Source: Chryseobacterium rhizoplanae
Lineage (GTDB): Bacteria; Bacteroidota; Bacteroidia; Flavobacteriales; Weeksellaceae
Assembly: GCF_900182655.1 (NCBI RefSeq)
Contig: NZ_FXTC01000006.1
Location: forward strand, 186,001-250,000
Length of the DNA: 64,000 nucleotides
Reading direction: 5' to 3'
Shown: positions 17,885-26,929 of the stretch, one piece after another
Position numbering within the stretch: the first letter of the stretch is position 1
How the letters are laid out: the number at the start of each line of letters is the position of its first letter
The notes under the pieces: model-generated
What the model was told of the DNA's origin: nothing
Databases searched by the model: none
What the model saw: the letters and a program-made list of their open reading frames with translations, nothing else
Position numbers and translations under genes: made by a program

Positions 17885-19156
17885 ATGAATATAGAACAGT
17901 TTTATCCTTTATTTCTGCAGGCTTCAAAAGTAACTATTGATAGCAGAAAAATAGCAGAGAAAGATATTTTCTTTGCCTTTTCCGGTGAAAATTTCAATGC
18001 CGCTACGTTAGCAGAAAAAGCCATAGATGACGGAGCATTGGCAGTAATTGTTGAACTTCCGGAATTCGAAAACAGAGATAAAAATATTTTCTATGTTCCG
18101 TCTACCCTTGAATTTTTACAACAGTTATCTATCTATCACAGAAGCAAACTTACCATTCCTTTTATCGGACTTACAGGAAGTAATGGGAAAACGACGACCA
18201 AAGAATTGATTCATGCTGTTCTTTCAGAAAAATATAATGTACAGTATACATCTGGAAATCTGAATAACCACATCGGAGTTCCTTTGACCATTCTTTCCAT
18301 TAGACCGGAACATGAAATGGCCGTGATTGAAATGGGGGCTAACCATCAGAAAGAAATTGAGTTCCTGTGTACGATTGCTCAACCTGATTTCGGGTATATT
18401 ACTAATTTCGGGAAGGCCCATTTAGAAGGATTCGGTGGATTTGAAGGGGTAATTAAAGGAAAATCTGAGCTTTATGATTATCTTAAAAACAATAACAGAA
18501 CTATTCTTGTTAACGAAAATGATCCTATCCAGGCCGATAAAACTGAAAGCTATTCCCCTAAAATTACTTTCGGAAAAGAGACCTCAGATTACAATTTTGA
18601 ATCTTTTTCCGCAGAACATTTTGTAGGATTGACTTATCAGGGAGTAAAAGCAGTTTCAAAGCTGACAGGGGAATATAATTTTACCAATCTTTGCGCAGCA
18701 GCAAGCCTGGGACTTCATTTCGGAATCAGTTTTGAAAAAATAAAACATGCCCTGGAATTGTATACCCCTACCAATATGAGATCACAGGTTGTGAAAAAAG
18801 AGGGGAGAACTTTGGTGCTGGATACCTATAATGCCAACCCAAGCTCAATGACCGCTTCTTTGAATAATTTCATCAGTTTTGAAGGCAGTAAAACCATTAT
18901 TATCGGAGATATGCTGGAATTGGGTAATGAGAGTGAGAAAGAACATAAGAACATCTTAAAACTTGCTCAGGATCTTAATTTCAATGAAATTATTACAGTA
19001 GGAAAACATTTTAAAGAGGTTAATTCTTCAGATCTTGCTTTTGAAAATACAGCAGTCCTGATAGAATATTTAAAACAGAATAAAATTCAGTCTGACAATA
19101 TATTGTTGAAAGGTTCCAGGGGAATTGCCCTTGAGAAGCTGATCGACTTTATTTAA
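17885..19156 (+). CDS. murF: UDP-MurNAc-tripeptide:D-Ala-D-Ala ligase MurF
   Basis: A 423-residue cytoplasmic ATP-dependent ligase that adds D-Ala-D-Ala to UDP-MurNAc-tripeptide, the last soluble step of peptidoglycan precursor synthesis. The ATP-binding loop GSNGKTTTKE starts at Gly98 (Lys102 in the loop). Further Mur-ligase motifs are EMGANHQKEIEFL, ITNFGKAHLEGFGG and the C-terminal LDTYNANPSSMTASL. The length is slightly short, as is usual in Bacteroidota. It follows gldJ behind a terminator, so it is probably transcribed separately. Confidence 0.96.
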   Translation: MNIEQFYPLFLQASKVTIDSRKIAEKDIFFAFSGENFNAATLAEKAIDDGALAVIVELPEFENRDKNIFYVPSTLEFLQQLSIYHRSKLTIPFIGLTGSNGKTTTKELIHAVLSEKYNVQYTSGNLNNHIGVPLTILSIRPEHEMAVIEMGANHQKEIEFLCTIAQPDFGYITNFGKAHLEGFGGFEGVIKGKSELYDYLKNNNRTILVNENDPIQADKTESYSPKITFGKETSDYNFESFSAEHFVGLTYQGVKAVSKLTGEYNFTNLCAAASLGLHFGISFEKIKHALELYTPTNMRSQVVKKEGRTLVLDTYNANPSSMTASLNNFISFEGSKTIIIGDMLELGNESEKEHKNILKLAQDLNFNEIITVGKHFKEVNSSDLAFENTAVLIEYLKQNKIQSDNILLKGSRGIALEKLIDFI

Positions 19157-19160
19157 CAGA

Positions 19161-19316
19161 GTAAGGAAGCTGGAGGTTGGGAGAGGGAAGATCCTGAAGG
19201 TAAGTGAAGAGGATTCTCTTTTTTATTCAACTTTATAAACTTCATTGTTAAATGATTTCCGAAAAAGTGGATTGCTGGATAGTAACTTCCAGCTTCACTC
19301 TTCCAGCTTCCAGACC
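19161..19316. repeat. Imperfect inverted repeat, GGGAGCTGGAAG family, copy B
   Basis: The left arm is purine-rich (GGAAGCTGGAGGTTGGGAG from 19166) and the right arm pyrimidine-rich (TTCCAGCTTCACTCTTCCAG from 19287). The block TAGTAACTTCCAGCTT in the right arm resembles TAGTAACTCCCATCTT in copy A. Non-coding, between the convergent murF and Nudix genes. Confidence 0.55.
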
Positions 19317-19322
19317 TACTAC

Positions 19323-19931
19323 TTATTTCTTCAAGTCCCAGAATTCCTGTACAATCAATATAATATTTTTAAAGGTACTTGGAAAAACTTCTTGCTCAAT
19401 TTCTGATGTCGTTTTCCAGGCTACTTCGGTAATGCCTTCTTCTATTTGCGGCTTGGAAGTATCTTCACCGTCAAAGTTCATTTCAAACCAATGGGTGCAT
19501 TTAAGGATTTTCTCTCCGTTTCTTTCGATATAGATATGGTAGGTAGTATTGATGAATTTTAAAAGCTCCACATCACTCAGGCCGGTTTCTTCTTCTATTT
19601 CCCGTACTGCAGACTCTTCTCTGGATTCTCCTTTTTCCATCTTACCCTTCGGAAGGTCCCATTTACCAAGTCTTTTAATAAAGAGAATTTTACCTTCAGG
19701 ATTATTTACCAGGCCTCCTGCTGCTTCTATAATTCTGAAAAGCTTTTGGAATTCCTGCCATATTTCATCCAGATTCTCTCCATATACATTAAGTTCCTGC
19801 ACAGAAGTATTCTCCAGAAGATCTAATGCTATTTCTAAAGTTGTGAAACTTTCATACCTAAGCTCTTTTTCAAGATTTTCAGGATATTGAGACACTAATA
19901 GCTTTTTTTCGTTGACAAAAACTTTATACAT
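19323..19931 (-). CDS. Nudix hydrolase
   Basis: A 202-residue protein with a complete Nudix box, GKMEKGE then seven residues then REIEEETGL (the pattern GX5EX7REUXEEXGU), so it should hydrolyse a nucleoside-diphosphate-linked compound with Mg or Mn. The Nudix fold occupies about residues 68-202. The first 65 residues (MYKVFVNEKKLLVSQYPENL...) form an extra N-terminal domain seen in Flavobacteriia homologues. Substrate unknown. It diverges from the SRPBCC-like gene across a 500-bp gap. Confidence 0.85.
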   Translation of the reverse strand: MYKVFVNEKKLLVSQYPENLEKELRYESFTTLEIALDLLENTSVQELNVYGENLDEIWQEFQKLFRIIEAAGGLVNNPEGKILFIKRLGKWDLPKGKMEKGESREESAVREIEEETGLSDVELLKFINTTYHIYIERNGEKILKCTHWFEMNFDGEDTSKPQIEEGITEVAWKTTSEIEQEVFPSTFKNIILIVQEFWDLKK

Positions 19932-20432
19932 TTTATGGGAAATTAATTACGACTGAAAATCAAATAGTTGTTTTTTTTAATAGTAAAACTCAGCGTTTTT
20001 ACTATTTTTTACTACAATCACTCACAAATATATAAAATTGTCGTAGAAACTAACGATTAAATATGGGCTTATTTATCTGTCTGCACCTAAGTCAGAAGGA
20101 AAAAATGTATTCTTTATTTATTTGAAATATGAAGGTCAGAAAATATTTGAAAAAAAATTGATGAAGGAATTTCCAGGCTTGATATTATATTTTAAAAGTA
20201 GGATTTAGTGGTGTGTCTTTGTAGATTTTTTTTAATTTTGCTAGAGTAGCAAACGTATAGATGCAGGTTTGATCAGATTGAGCGCAAAATTACTTCAGAT
20301 TTTATAAGTCGATATATTGTATGCTCAGAAAATTATGTAGTAAATAAAATATTGAGTATTAGTTTGAAGTATTTATGCACAAAAACTTTATACATTTGTA
20401 AGAGTTAAGAATTTAATTATAAAAAATAAAAA
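19932..20432. other. 500-bp AT-rich gap with hairpins and promoter-like elements
   Basis: No gene recognised. It contains an inverted repeat TAGTAAAA / TTTTACTA (19981-19988, 19997-20004). It also has a TAATTTTG -7-like element (20233-20240) overlapping a perfect TTTGCTA-GAG-TAGCAAA hairpin (20237-20253). The probable promoter of the downstream gene lies at its right end. Confidence 0.45.
20363..20398 (+). promoter_or_regulatory. Putative promoter of the SRPBCC-like gene
   Basis: TTTG (20363-20366), a 24-bp spacer, then TACATTTG (20391-20398), an exact TAnnTTTG match 34 bp before the ATG. The spacer is longer than the usual 19-21 bp. Confidence 0.45.
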
Positions 20433-20822
20433 ATGAATTTAGAAGGACGAAAGATTATTGTCAATAAATCATCTAAAGAACTTACCGAGTTGCTGAAATC
20501 ACCTGAAAATTATAAAGATTTTATGCCGGATGGTCTTCAAAAATTTGAAACAAGAGATAACGGATTTAAATTCGGATTACAGGGAATGCCGGAAATTGCG
20601 TTAAAAATAGATGAAGTAGATGATCAGAAAGCTGTTTTAAAATCTGCAAGTTCAAGCTTGGATTTCACATTAACAGCAACTTTAAACCCAATCAGTGATA
20701 ATCAGACTGAAGTTCAGATGTTATTTGAAGGGAAATTCAATCCATTCATTAAAATGATGGTAGAAAAACCACTACAGAACTTTATCAATACGCTTACTGA
20801 TAAAATCGAAGCCTATAAATAA
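20433..20822 (+). CDS. SRPBCC-family (START-like) small protein
   Basis: A 129-residue soluble protein without a signal peptide. It starts MNLEGRKIIVNKSSKELTELLKSPENYKDFMPDGLQKFE and ends in an amphipathic helix (NFINTLTDKIEAYK). That layout (strand, helix pair, curved sheet, long C-terminal helix) is the SRPBCC/polyketide-cyclase-like ligand-binding fold; homologues are usual in Flavobacteriia. No catalytic residues are evident and the ligand is unknown. It is monocistronic, with its own promoter and terminator. Confidence 0.7.
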   Translation: MNLEGRKIIVNKSSKELTELLKSPENYKDFMPDGLQKFETRDNGFKFGLQGMPEIALKIDEVDDQKAVLKSASSSLDFTLTATLNPISDNQTEVQMLFEGKFNPFIKMMVEKPLQNFINTLTDKIEAYK

Positions 20823-20850
20823 TAAAAACCTCCAACGTTGGAGGTTTTTA
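20823..20850. terminator. Bidirectional terminator
   Basis: Palindrome CCTCCAACGTTGGAGG (20829-20844) with an A-run before and a T-run after, between the SRPBCC-like gene and the convergent small gene at 20926. Confidence 0.8.
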
Positions 20851-20925
20851 TTATTTTGTCTTGTCCTGAAAAAGGTTGACTATTCATACAAAAAAATAGT
20901 CATTATTATGGATTTTAAGAAATTA

Positions 20926-21414
20926 TTATATTAAAATATCTTGTTTGAATAAATCAATTAATTTATTTAAATATTTATAAGAAGTTAAATCTTCCCATTT
21001 TCCATCTTTTATAAACTTTTCAGCAATACTGATAAAATCAGCTCTACCTTTCCATTTATGCAGATTACGTTTATTCAATGTAATAAAGTTAAATTTATAT
21101 AGGTCTTCATCATCATTAGATGTTAATACTCCCATAAATATGTAATCATGAACATCTTCTATAATTTCTTCATCTACAATACATTTTCTATTTTCAGGTT
21201 TAACACTGTAGAAATATTGTTCAGTTAATTCAATGGCTTTTTTTCCAAAAGAATGTTTATTTAAACAATTAATGTGAAATACAGAATCATTGAATTGATA
21301 TAAAGGATCTTTAATATTTTGAATGAAAGGTGGAAATGAAAAGATACTCTCCAAATCAGTAATTTTTTCATTACACAGTCCACATGTCGTTTGATTTATA
21401 AATGCTATAGCCAT
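20926..21414 (-). CDS. Cys/His-rich small protein, candidate immunity protein
   Basis: A 162-residue cytosolic protein. It opens TTCGLCNEKI, followed at about residues 46-51 by VFHINC, so C-x2-C...H-x2-C could bind one zinc ion. The rest (ADFISIAEKFIKDGKWEDL, LIDLFKQDILI) is mixed helix and strand. I do not recognise a named family, although proteins with this CxxC / fPPF / HxxC opening are often found beside polymorphic toxins. It starts 11 bp after the JAMM-like toxin fragment on the same strand, the usual place for an immunity gene. The immunity role rests on position. Confidence 0.6.
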   Translation of the reverse strand: MAIAFINQTTCGLCNEKITDLESIFSFPPFIQNIKDPLYQFNDSVFHINCLNKHSFGKKAIELTEQYFYSVKPENRKCIVDEEIIEDVHDYIFMGVLTSNDDEDLYKFNFITLNKRNLHKWKGRADFISIAEKFIKDGKWEDLTSYKYLNKLIDLFKQDILI

Positions 21415-21425
21415 ATTTAAATATT

Positions 21426-21965
21426 TTAAGGTCTAATTAAAGTTGTTTCACCTCCATGGAAAATATATTGTTTTGTTTGGTTTAATTTTTTTAAAGCTGT
21501 AAAGTCAGCAGCACTCGGAGGGGCTGATGTTGGATGCGTATGCCCAAAAAGAGTTTTTATTTGCCCCATTTCAAAACTAATTCCGCCTGGACCACCACTA
21601 ACAATCGCCTTCTCACCATTAGCTAATCTTACAACTGCATGCTCATTTCCTGTTGACCAAGTTAATCCTTTTATATCATTAATAATGTCAATAACTTTTG
21701 TTCCATGTGGTATGATTTTTTGAATAGTCATTGGTAAGGTTTCACCTCCACCACTACTAGCTACTTTAAGAGCTTTATTGGCCTGAGCAGCTAAAATTCT
21801 TCCAATACCACTAGCTCTCCATCCCGCAGCTAAAAGTTCTCCACCAGCCATGGAAGCAGGTAATTCTAAAAACAGGAAATTCTCAGCAGCAGATACAGAT
21901 TGTCCTACTTTGGTAGTTTCTATAGCACTTGTAAGAATGCTTTCACTGGCATGGAAGTTTTCCAT
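21426..21965 (-). CDS. JAMM-like toxin domain, probably truncated polymorphic toxin
   Basis: A 179-residue product. Its last 75 residues contain E108 (GNEHAVVRL) and HTHPTSAPPSAAD with H142, H144 and D154. This is close to the JAB/JAMM metalloprotease motif (HxHP...SxxD), one residue shorter than RadC-type examples. The middle (ASMAGGELLAAGWRASGIGRIL) looks like the hydrophobic pre-toxin region of large secreted toxins. No signal or delivery domain is present. The frame stays open for 42 codons upstream of the ATG to a stop at 22092-22094 and reads SIGDPYSGSYHRNTTPPGSN, which looks like coding sequence. This suggests the detached 3' end of a bigger toxin gene. Its neighbour at 20926 is the candidate immunity gene. 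Confidence 0.6.
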   Translation of the reverse strand: MENFHASESILTSAIETTKVGQSVSAAENFLFLELPASMAGGELLAAGWRASGIGRILAAQANKALKVASSGGGETLPMTIQKIIPHGTKVIDIINDIKGLTWSTGNEHAVVRLANGEKAIVSGGPGGISFEMGQIKTLFGHTHPTSAPPSAADFTALKKLNQTKQYIFHGGETTLIRP

Positions 21966-22384
21966 ATTTCTAATACCCAGCCAGGAAAGGGAGTTGCTTC
22001 CGGGTGGAGTTGTATTCCTGTGGTAACTACCGCTATAAGGATCTCCAATACTGCTGGTACAGGCTCTTTTCTGACTACGATGATAACTGTATTAGTTTTA
22101 ATTGAAACCAATAATTCCTTTTGTATTAGTTAAAGGTATTGAAGAATATAAATCTTAGAGTTAAGGGAAGAATACATGTCGAATTATGTAATCGAACAAC
22201 AATATTCTGTGAAAAGAAAAGACTTTCACAAACGAAACTTGCTATGATGATAGGGAAGATAGACAGTATCTCTATAAAGTAGAAAAAGGAAAGGTTACTT
22301 CCAGTATTGTCACTATTCTGTAACTTATGCAATAAATGATATTTCCCGGCTGAGCTGATCGGTGAAATAAAAGTATGAAAATAT
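21966..22384. other. Gap upstream of the toxin fragment; possible toxin-gene remnant
   Basis: 21966-22091 is in frame with the toxin fragment and probably represents lost upstream coding sequence. From 22095 to 22384 all frames are broken by stops and I recognise no domain, repeat or terminator. Confidence 0.4.
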
Positions 22385-23428
22385 CTAAGCAATAACTCCC
22401 GAACAATGATCCGCTGTACTTCCTGTGGCAGAAGACAACACATTGATCTCATTATTCATTTTTAGGATGCCCATAAAGGCAAAAATCAAAGCTTCCTTAT
22501 AATTGATGATCTCTTTTTCAGGGATGATCACCTCGGCTTTTGTTTTTGCTCTTATCTTTTCAATTAAAAACGTGTTGTATGCGCTTCCGCCTGTAATCAG
22601 AATATCTTTTATATTATTTTTATTGATCACAAGGGAAATCTGCTGCGCGGCATGTTCTGTAAAAGTTGCCAGCGCATCCAGGGTTTCTATATTTTCAAGA
22701 ACTGGAAATATATGCTGGTTGCACCATTCTATCCCCAAAGATTTTGGAGGTGGAATATGGTAGAAATCCAATGCGTTAAGCTGATTCAGTAAGCTTTCAT
22801 TGATTTTTCCTTTTTCAGCCAATTCTCCGTTTTCATCAAAGTTTTTATGAAGCTTTTGAGCCAAATAATTCAAAACAATATTCACCGGAGCGATATCAAA
22901 AGCGATTCTTTTTCCGCCTGATTGTAAAGAAATATTGGAAAATCCACCAAGGTTTAAACAGGCGTGGTACTCTGAAAAAAGTAATTCATCACCTATAGGA
23001 ACCAGTGGTGCTCCGTTTCCATTCATCAGCACATCCTGGCTTCTGAAATCATAGATAACGGGTAATCCGGTTTCCAGCTTGATCGCTCTGCCGTCTCCTA
23101 TCTGAAGGGTAAATTTTCGTTTAGGCTGATGGAAAATCGTGTGGCCATGAGAGGCAATCAGGCTGATGTTTTCAAGCTGATGCTTATGAATAAATTCTCT
23201 CACCTGCCGGCCAAGGTAAAAACCATATTCTGAATTCAGTTCCAGTAAATCTTCAGCAGAAAGATGAATAGAGTTTTTAAGTTTTTGTTCCCAATCCTCA
23301 GAATAGGAAACAGTCTCGGCTTTCAGGATCTGAAAAGACCATTGGTCTTGTTTTTCAAATTCAGCAAGACAGATGTCCAAACCGTCCAGACTTGTCCCGG
23401 ACATCAGTCCAATAGCCAGAGCTTTCAT
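22385..23428 (-). CDS. anmK: Anhydro-N-acetylmuramic acid kinase
   Basis: A 347-residue cytosolic kinase that hydrolyses and phosphorylates 1,6-anhydro-MurNAc to MurNAc-6-phosphate in cell-wall recycling. The N-terminal phosphate loop IGLMSGTSLDGLD is typical, followed by SHGHTIFHQP, GNGAPLVPIGD, NLGGFSNIS and LITGGSAYN, all family motifs. Its start lies 11 bp after lptC, so it is probably the last gene of the operon with the outer-membrane protein and lptC. MurF at 17.9 kb is another wall enzyme but is not linked by transcription. Confidence 0.94.
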   Translation of the reverse strand: MKALAIGLMSGTSLDGLDICLAEFEKQDQWSFQILKAETVSYSEDWEQKLKNSIHLSAEDLLELNSEYGFYLGRQVREFIHKHQLENISLIASHGHTIFHQPKRKFTLQIGDGRAIKLETGLPVIYDFRSQDVLMNGNGAPLVPIGDELLFSEYHACLNLGGFSNISLQSGGKRIAFDIAPVNIVLNYLAQKLHKNFDENGELAEKGKINESLLNQLNALDFYHIPPPKSLGIEWCNQHIFPVLENIETLDALATFTEHAAQQISLVINKNNIKDILITGGSAYNTFLIEKIRAKTKAEVIIPEKEIINYKEALIFAFMGILKMNNEINVLSSATGSTADHCSGVIA

Positions 23429-23439
23429 TATTTTTCGGA

Positions 23440-24030
23440 TTATTTTTTATTCTCAGAAATTCTCTTTGAACTGAAATCTCCTGAGTTGTTATAGAAAGTA
23501 TATTCGGAAAAGTCATCCTTTGCAGTCATTCCATTGGCACCTACCAATGTAGAGCCATCTTCCATGGTAACATATACCGTATCTTTGGTATAGATCCTGT
23601 TTTTTCTTTGATCCCAGTAAATACTCTGCATGGCAAATCTCTGCCCTTCATTGGTTTTTATCCTTACGTCACCTTTGGCTTCATAGAATTTTTTATACTC
23701 AAAAATGCGGGCATATTTAGCTGTAATTCTTCCCGGAACCTTAGGTTTCTTTTTATCAAAAAACTCAATATCAATTCCTTTTCGGGCTACTACATAAGGG
23801 CTGTCAATCAGCTCATACTTTTCAATGATGGGTGCTTTGGCTTTTAAAGTGACAAAGCCGGAGTCACGCTGTATAATATTGGCGTTGTTGATGATTTGTG
23901 AAGGGAAATTTTTGCTTTGGCTGCCGTTTCTTTTGGTAAGATCCTCTTCACAGGATGTCAATATAAAAAATATAGCACAACTAAAAAGGCATGCTATATT
24001 TTTATATGATATTTTTTTTGAAAAATTCAT
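23440..24030 (-). CDS. lptC: LPS export periplasmic protein LptC
   Basis: A 196-residue protein from the ATG at 24030. This start leaves 1 bp after the upstream stop and gives a lipoprotein-like signal (KNIACLFSCAIFFILTSCEED). The earlier ATG at 24069 would overlap the upstream gene by 38 bp. The body is an LptC/OstA-like beta-jellyroll: YVVARKGIDIEFFD, GRITAKYARIFEYKKFYEAKG and DGSTLVGANGMTAKDDFSEY. LptC hands lipopolysaccharide from the inner-membrane LptB2FG complex to LptA. In Bacteroidota it often carries a lipobox, as seen here. Confidence 0.88.
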   Translation of the reverse strand: MNFSKKISYKNIACLFSCAIFFILTSCEEDLTKRNGSQSKNFPSQIINNANIIQRDSGFVTLKAKAPIIEKYELIDSPYVVARKGIDIEFFDKKKPKVPGRITAKYARIFEYKKFYEAKGDVRIKTNEGQRFAMQSIYWDQRKNRIYTKDTVYVTMEDGSTLVGANGMTAKDDFSEYTFYNNSGDFSSKRISENKK

Positions 24031-24031
24031 T

Positions 24032-25339
24032 CTAGTTATAAAGAGTCTTTCTGAACCATTTATCAGCAAAATTAAAGCCGATTTTCAGGTTGACGAAGTT
24101 CTGATTGATCAGGTTATTTTTAAGAGTTCCTCTTTTACCTACTTCTAGTCCTATTTCAAGACCACTCATTCTTGTGATACTACTTGTTTTGAATGGAAGC
24201 ATTACCCCGGCAGAAATACCGAATTTGTTGATGCTTGTTCCTTCCAGTTTAAGGTTTCCTCTTTCATAGAAAGCTCCATATCTGTAGATTACTCTTGAGA
24301 AGTAGCTTCTGAAGTTGTTATAGTTAGGTAGGTACCATCCACCCGCAGAAACTCTGTACGTATCCTGGAAGTCGAAAGTTTTACCGAAATAAGAGATGTC
24401 TTCTCCTTTTTTATAATCTACCTGTCCTGATAGGAACCAGTGGTTTTCACTTCCATATCCAACCCCTACGGATGCCTGTAATGGAAGAAGGTTTTTAGAT
24501 TTTGTTTCCTTCTGCTCTATGATGGTCTCATAAACCTTGTTGGTTTCCTGAGCATCAGAGTATCTGTAAGTACTGTTGACGTACTCAGTAGTCATATTAC
24601 TGGTATTCCCAAAAGTAGCAGTTGCTCCTACTGTGAATTTCTTATCAGTACGGGTATTTAAAGTCTGGTAGCTTGTACCAAGCGTAAAATTAAAGTTTCT
24701 GACTCTGTTTTTAGTCTGATAACCATTTACATATTCACCGGCATAGCTGCCTGTAGCAGGGTTGTACGCACGGAATTCATTAAGGTCATTAAGGTCTCCA
24801 AAATAAAGGTTAGCTCTTGCCCCCACAGAAAGTTCCTGATTAATTTTATAGGAAACAGCAACCTGTGCAGCATTTAATGTTCCGCTACCTTTAAAGTTGT
24901 TTTTATACATTGGAGTTCCGTCTGCAGCCAATTGTTCAGTTACGATATCGTAGCTTTTAGAACTGTAGGGCTGGTAAGAGATCCCCATTTTCACTTTTGG
25001 AGATAGTGGAAATGCAAGAGAAATATTAGAAAGATACGTAGAATGCTTTGTAGATTTCATATCGTTATAGTTCGATTTGAAATAATTGTTTTCATTGGTA
25101 GCTTCCAGTCTGATACTCGTAAGTTCGAAATTGGCGTTGTTTGCCGGGTTGGCAAAATTAAAACTACTGGTGAAATCACTTATAAAAGCAGTTGATATAC
25201 CTCCCATAGAAGTAGTCTCGATCGTATTATCATATTTCACATCTCCAATTCCATAGGTTGCATAAGGTGAGTTGCTTAGACTCTGTGCATTCAGAAAATA
25301 TCCAACTGATATGAATGATACTACAAAGATTTTTTTCAT
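24032..25339 (-). CDS. FadL/OmpP1-like outer-membrane beta-barrel protein
   Basis: A 435-residue protein with a signal peptide (MKKIFVVSFISVGYFLNAQS) and then SPYATYGIGDVKYD, SMGGISTAF and FNFANPAN, as at the start of FadL-like barrels. Alternating beta-strands run to the end (LKIGFNFADKWFRKTLYN). Homologues lie upstream of lptC in many Flavobacteriia. Substrate unknown. It is the first gene of the operon with lptC and anmK. Confidence 0.8.
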   Translation of the reverse strand: MKKIFVVSFISVGYFLNAQSLSNSPYATYGIGDVKYDNTIETTSMGGISTAFISDFTSSFNFANPANNANFELTSIRLEATNENNYFKSNYNDMKSTKHSTYLSNISLAFPLSPKVKMGISYQPYSSKSYDIVTEQLAADGTPMYKNNFKGSGTLNAAQVAVSYKINQELSVGARANLYFGDLNDLNEFRAYNPATGSYAGEYVNGYQTKNRVRNFNFTLGTSYQTLNTRTDKKFTVGATATFGNTSNMTTEYVNSTYRYSDAQETNKVYETIIEQKETKSKNLLPLQASVGVGYGSENHWFLSGQVDYKKGEDISYFGKTFDFQDTYRVSAGGWYLPNYNNFRSYFSRVIYRYGAFYERGNLKLEGTSINKFGISAGVMLPFKTSSITRMSGLEIGLEVGKRGTLKNNLINQNFVNLKIGFNFADKWFRKTLYN

Positions 25340-25476
25340 TCTTTATTTTTAACAATGCGCAAATATCTTAAATATTAATGAATTGTAAAAATTATATGTG
25401 GTTAAAGTTTGTTAAGGGCCTTTCTTTCAAAGAAAAATGCAAATTTTCATCCGTTAAAATATCAATTTTGTTATAT

Positions 25477-25505
25477 AAAAAAGACTGTCCATTATAGAAC
25501 AGCCT
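25477..25505 (-). terminator. Weak Rho-independent terminator
   Basis: Stem CTGTCC / GAACAG (25485-25490, 25497-25502, one wobble pair) followed on the minus strand by a T-run, 30 bp after the aldehyde dehydrogenase stop. Confidence 0.5.
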
Positions 25506-25534
25506 TAGTTTATACAATATATTATTGCTATTGT

Positions 25535-26854
25535 TTATTTTACCTGAAGTACAGATCGGCTGTGGCTAAAGCTTTCAAAGCTGAATTTCCCATGGTATTT
25601 TCCCATTCCTGAAGTTCCCACACCTCCAAAAGGTAAATAGTGCGAACCTACATGAATGATCGTACTGTTGATCTCTGCATCTCCGCTTGTGGTATGATGT
25701 AAAACATTATCAGCAAATTCCTGGTTTTCTGTGAAAACATAGAGTGCTAATGGTTTCGGGCGGTTGTTTATTTCTTCTAATGCCTCATCAATATCATTAT
25801 AGGTCATAACAGGAAGGATAGGACCGAAGATTTCCTGCTGCATTACCTGATCGTTCCAGGTGATATTATCCATTAGAGTAGCTTCAAAATGACGGGTTTC
25901 CAGATCATAGCCTCCTCCGTAAATTACTTTTTCGGGTGCTGCTTCTAAATAACCTGCCAGATGTTTTATCTGATTCTGGCTTACAATTTTCCCGATTTTT
26001 CCTAATGACTGACCTTCGTAAGTCGTATTTAAATGAGCTTTAAATTTCTCAATAAATGCATCCTTTACAGATTCGTGGATATAAATATAGTCCGGAGCAA
26101 CACATGTTTGTCCGCAATTGATCCATTTCCCATAAGATATTCTTGCTACTGCCTTATCAAGATCCGCATCTTTATGAACAATCGTTGGTGATTTTCCTCC
26201 AAGTTCCAGTGCAAGAGGAATTAATTGCTCCGCGGCTGCTTTCATCACAATTTTTCCAACATTCGGACTTCCGGTAAAGAAAATATAATCAAAAGGAAGG
26301 CTTAATAACAAAGTATTCTCTTCAATTGCTCCCTGAATAACTGCCACATAAGATTCATCGAAAGATTCTTTTACAATATTTTCAAGAACCTGGGCCACAT
26401 GAGGCGTATTTTCAGAAGGTTTTAGAATCGCTGTATTTCCGGCAACCAAAGCTCCGATAAGCGGACTGAATGTAAGCTGAACAGGATAGTTGAAAGGACC
26501 AATAATATAGGTGACACCATAAGGTTCGTACATTACTTTACTCATTACTTCAGCTCCTGATGGATGTGGTTTTGAAGGGACAGGAGTAGGTTTTGCCCAT
26601 TCATCAATATTCTCCAGAAAATAATCCAGCTCACTAATGACAATTTGAATTTCCACATACTCAGCTTCCTTTCTGCTTTTTCCCAGATCAATGGATAAAG
26701 CTTCGCAAAGATCATCTGTATGCTGTAAGAAAACTTCACGGAATTTTCTTAATTGTGCTTTTCTGAATTCAATATCTTTTGTCTGATTGGTTTTGAAAAA
26801 GGCTTTCTGCTGTTGAAATATTCCTTTTATTTTTTGTTCCAGGTGTGTATCCAT
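25535..26854 (-). CDS. NAD(P)-dependent aldehyde dehydrogenase (class 3-like)
   Basis: A 439-residue soluble enzyme oxidising an aldehyde to the acid. The general base is in LALELGGKSPTIV and the catalytic Cys in NCGQTCVAPDY; the cofactor-binding FFTGSPNVGK segment is also present. The short length and the sequence style match the class 3 (ALDH3-like, YwdH/CalB-related) group of fatty or aromatic aldehyde dehydrogenases. There is no C-terminal membrane helix. Substrate is not inferable from context, as it stands alone. Confidence 0.9.
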   Translation of the reverse strand: MDTHLEQKIKGIFQQQKAFFKTNQTKDIEFRKAQLRKFREVFLQHTDDLCEALSIDLGKSRKEAEYVEIQIVISELDYFLENIDEWAKPTPVPSKPHPSGAEVMSKVMYEPYGVTYIIGPFNYPVQLTFSPLIGALVAGNTAILKPSENTPHVAQVLENIVKESFDESYVAVIQGAIEENTLLLSLPFDYIFFTGSPNVGKIVMKAAAEQLIPLALELGGKSPTIVHKDADLDKAVARISYGKWINCGQTCVAPDYIYIHESVKDAFIEKFKAHLNTTYEGQSLGKIGKIVSQNQIKHLAGYLEAAPEKVIYGGGYDLETRHFEATLMDNITWNDQVMQQEIFGPILPVMTYNDIDEALEEINNRPKPLALYVFTENQEFADNVLHHTTSGDAEINSTIIHVGSHYLPFGGVGTSGMGKYHGKFSFESFSHSRSVLQVK

Positions 26855-26921
26855 TGGTGTATGATTTTTACTATTTGAAAAAGTGTGAAATCGTAATGAA
26901 TTTACGAAAAATTTTGTCCTG

Positions 26922-26929
26922 CAAATTTA
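26922..26929 (-). promoter_or_regulatory. Putative -7 element of aldehyde dehydrogenase gene
   Basis: Minus-strand TAAATTTG (TAnnTTTG) 67 bp before the start. No -33 partner seen. Confidence 0.35.

Noticed and set aside
22126..22452. 108-codon open frame between anmK and the toxin fragment
   Set aside because: It overlaps the 3' end of anmK, has no domain and reads like chance hydrophobic sequence.
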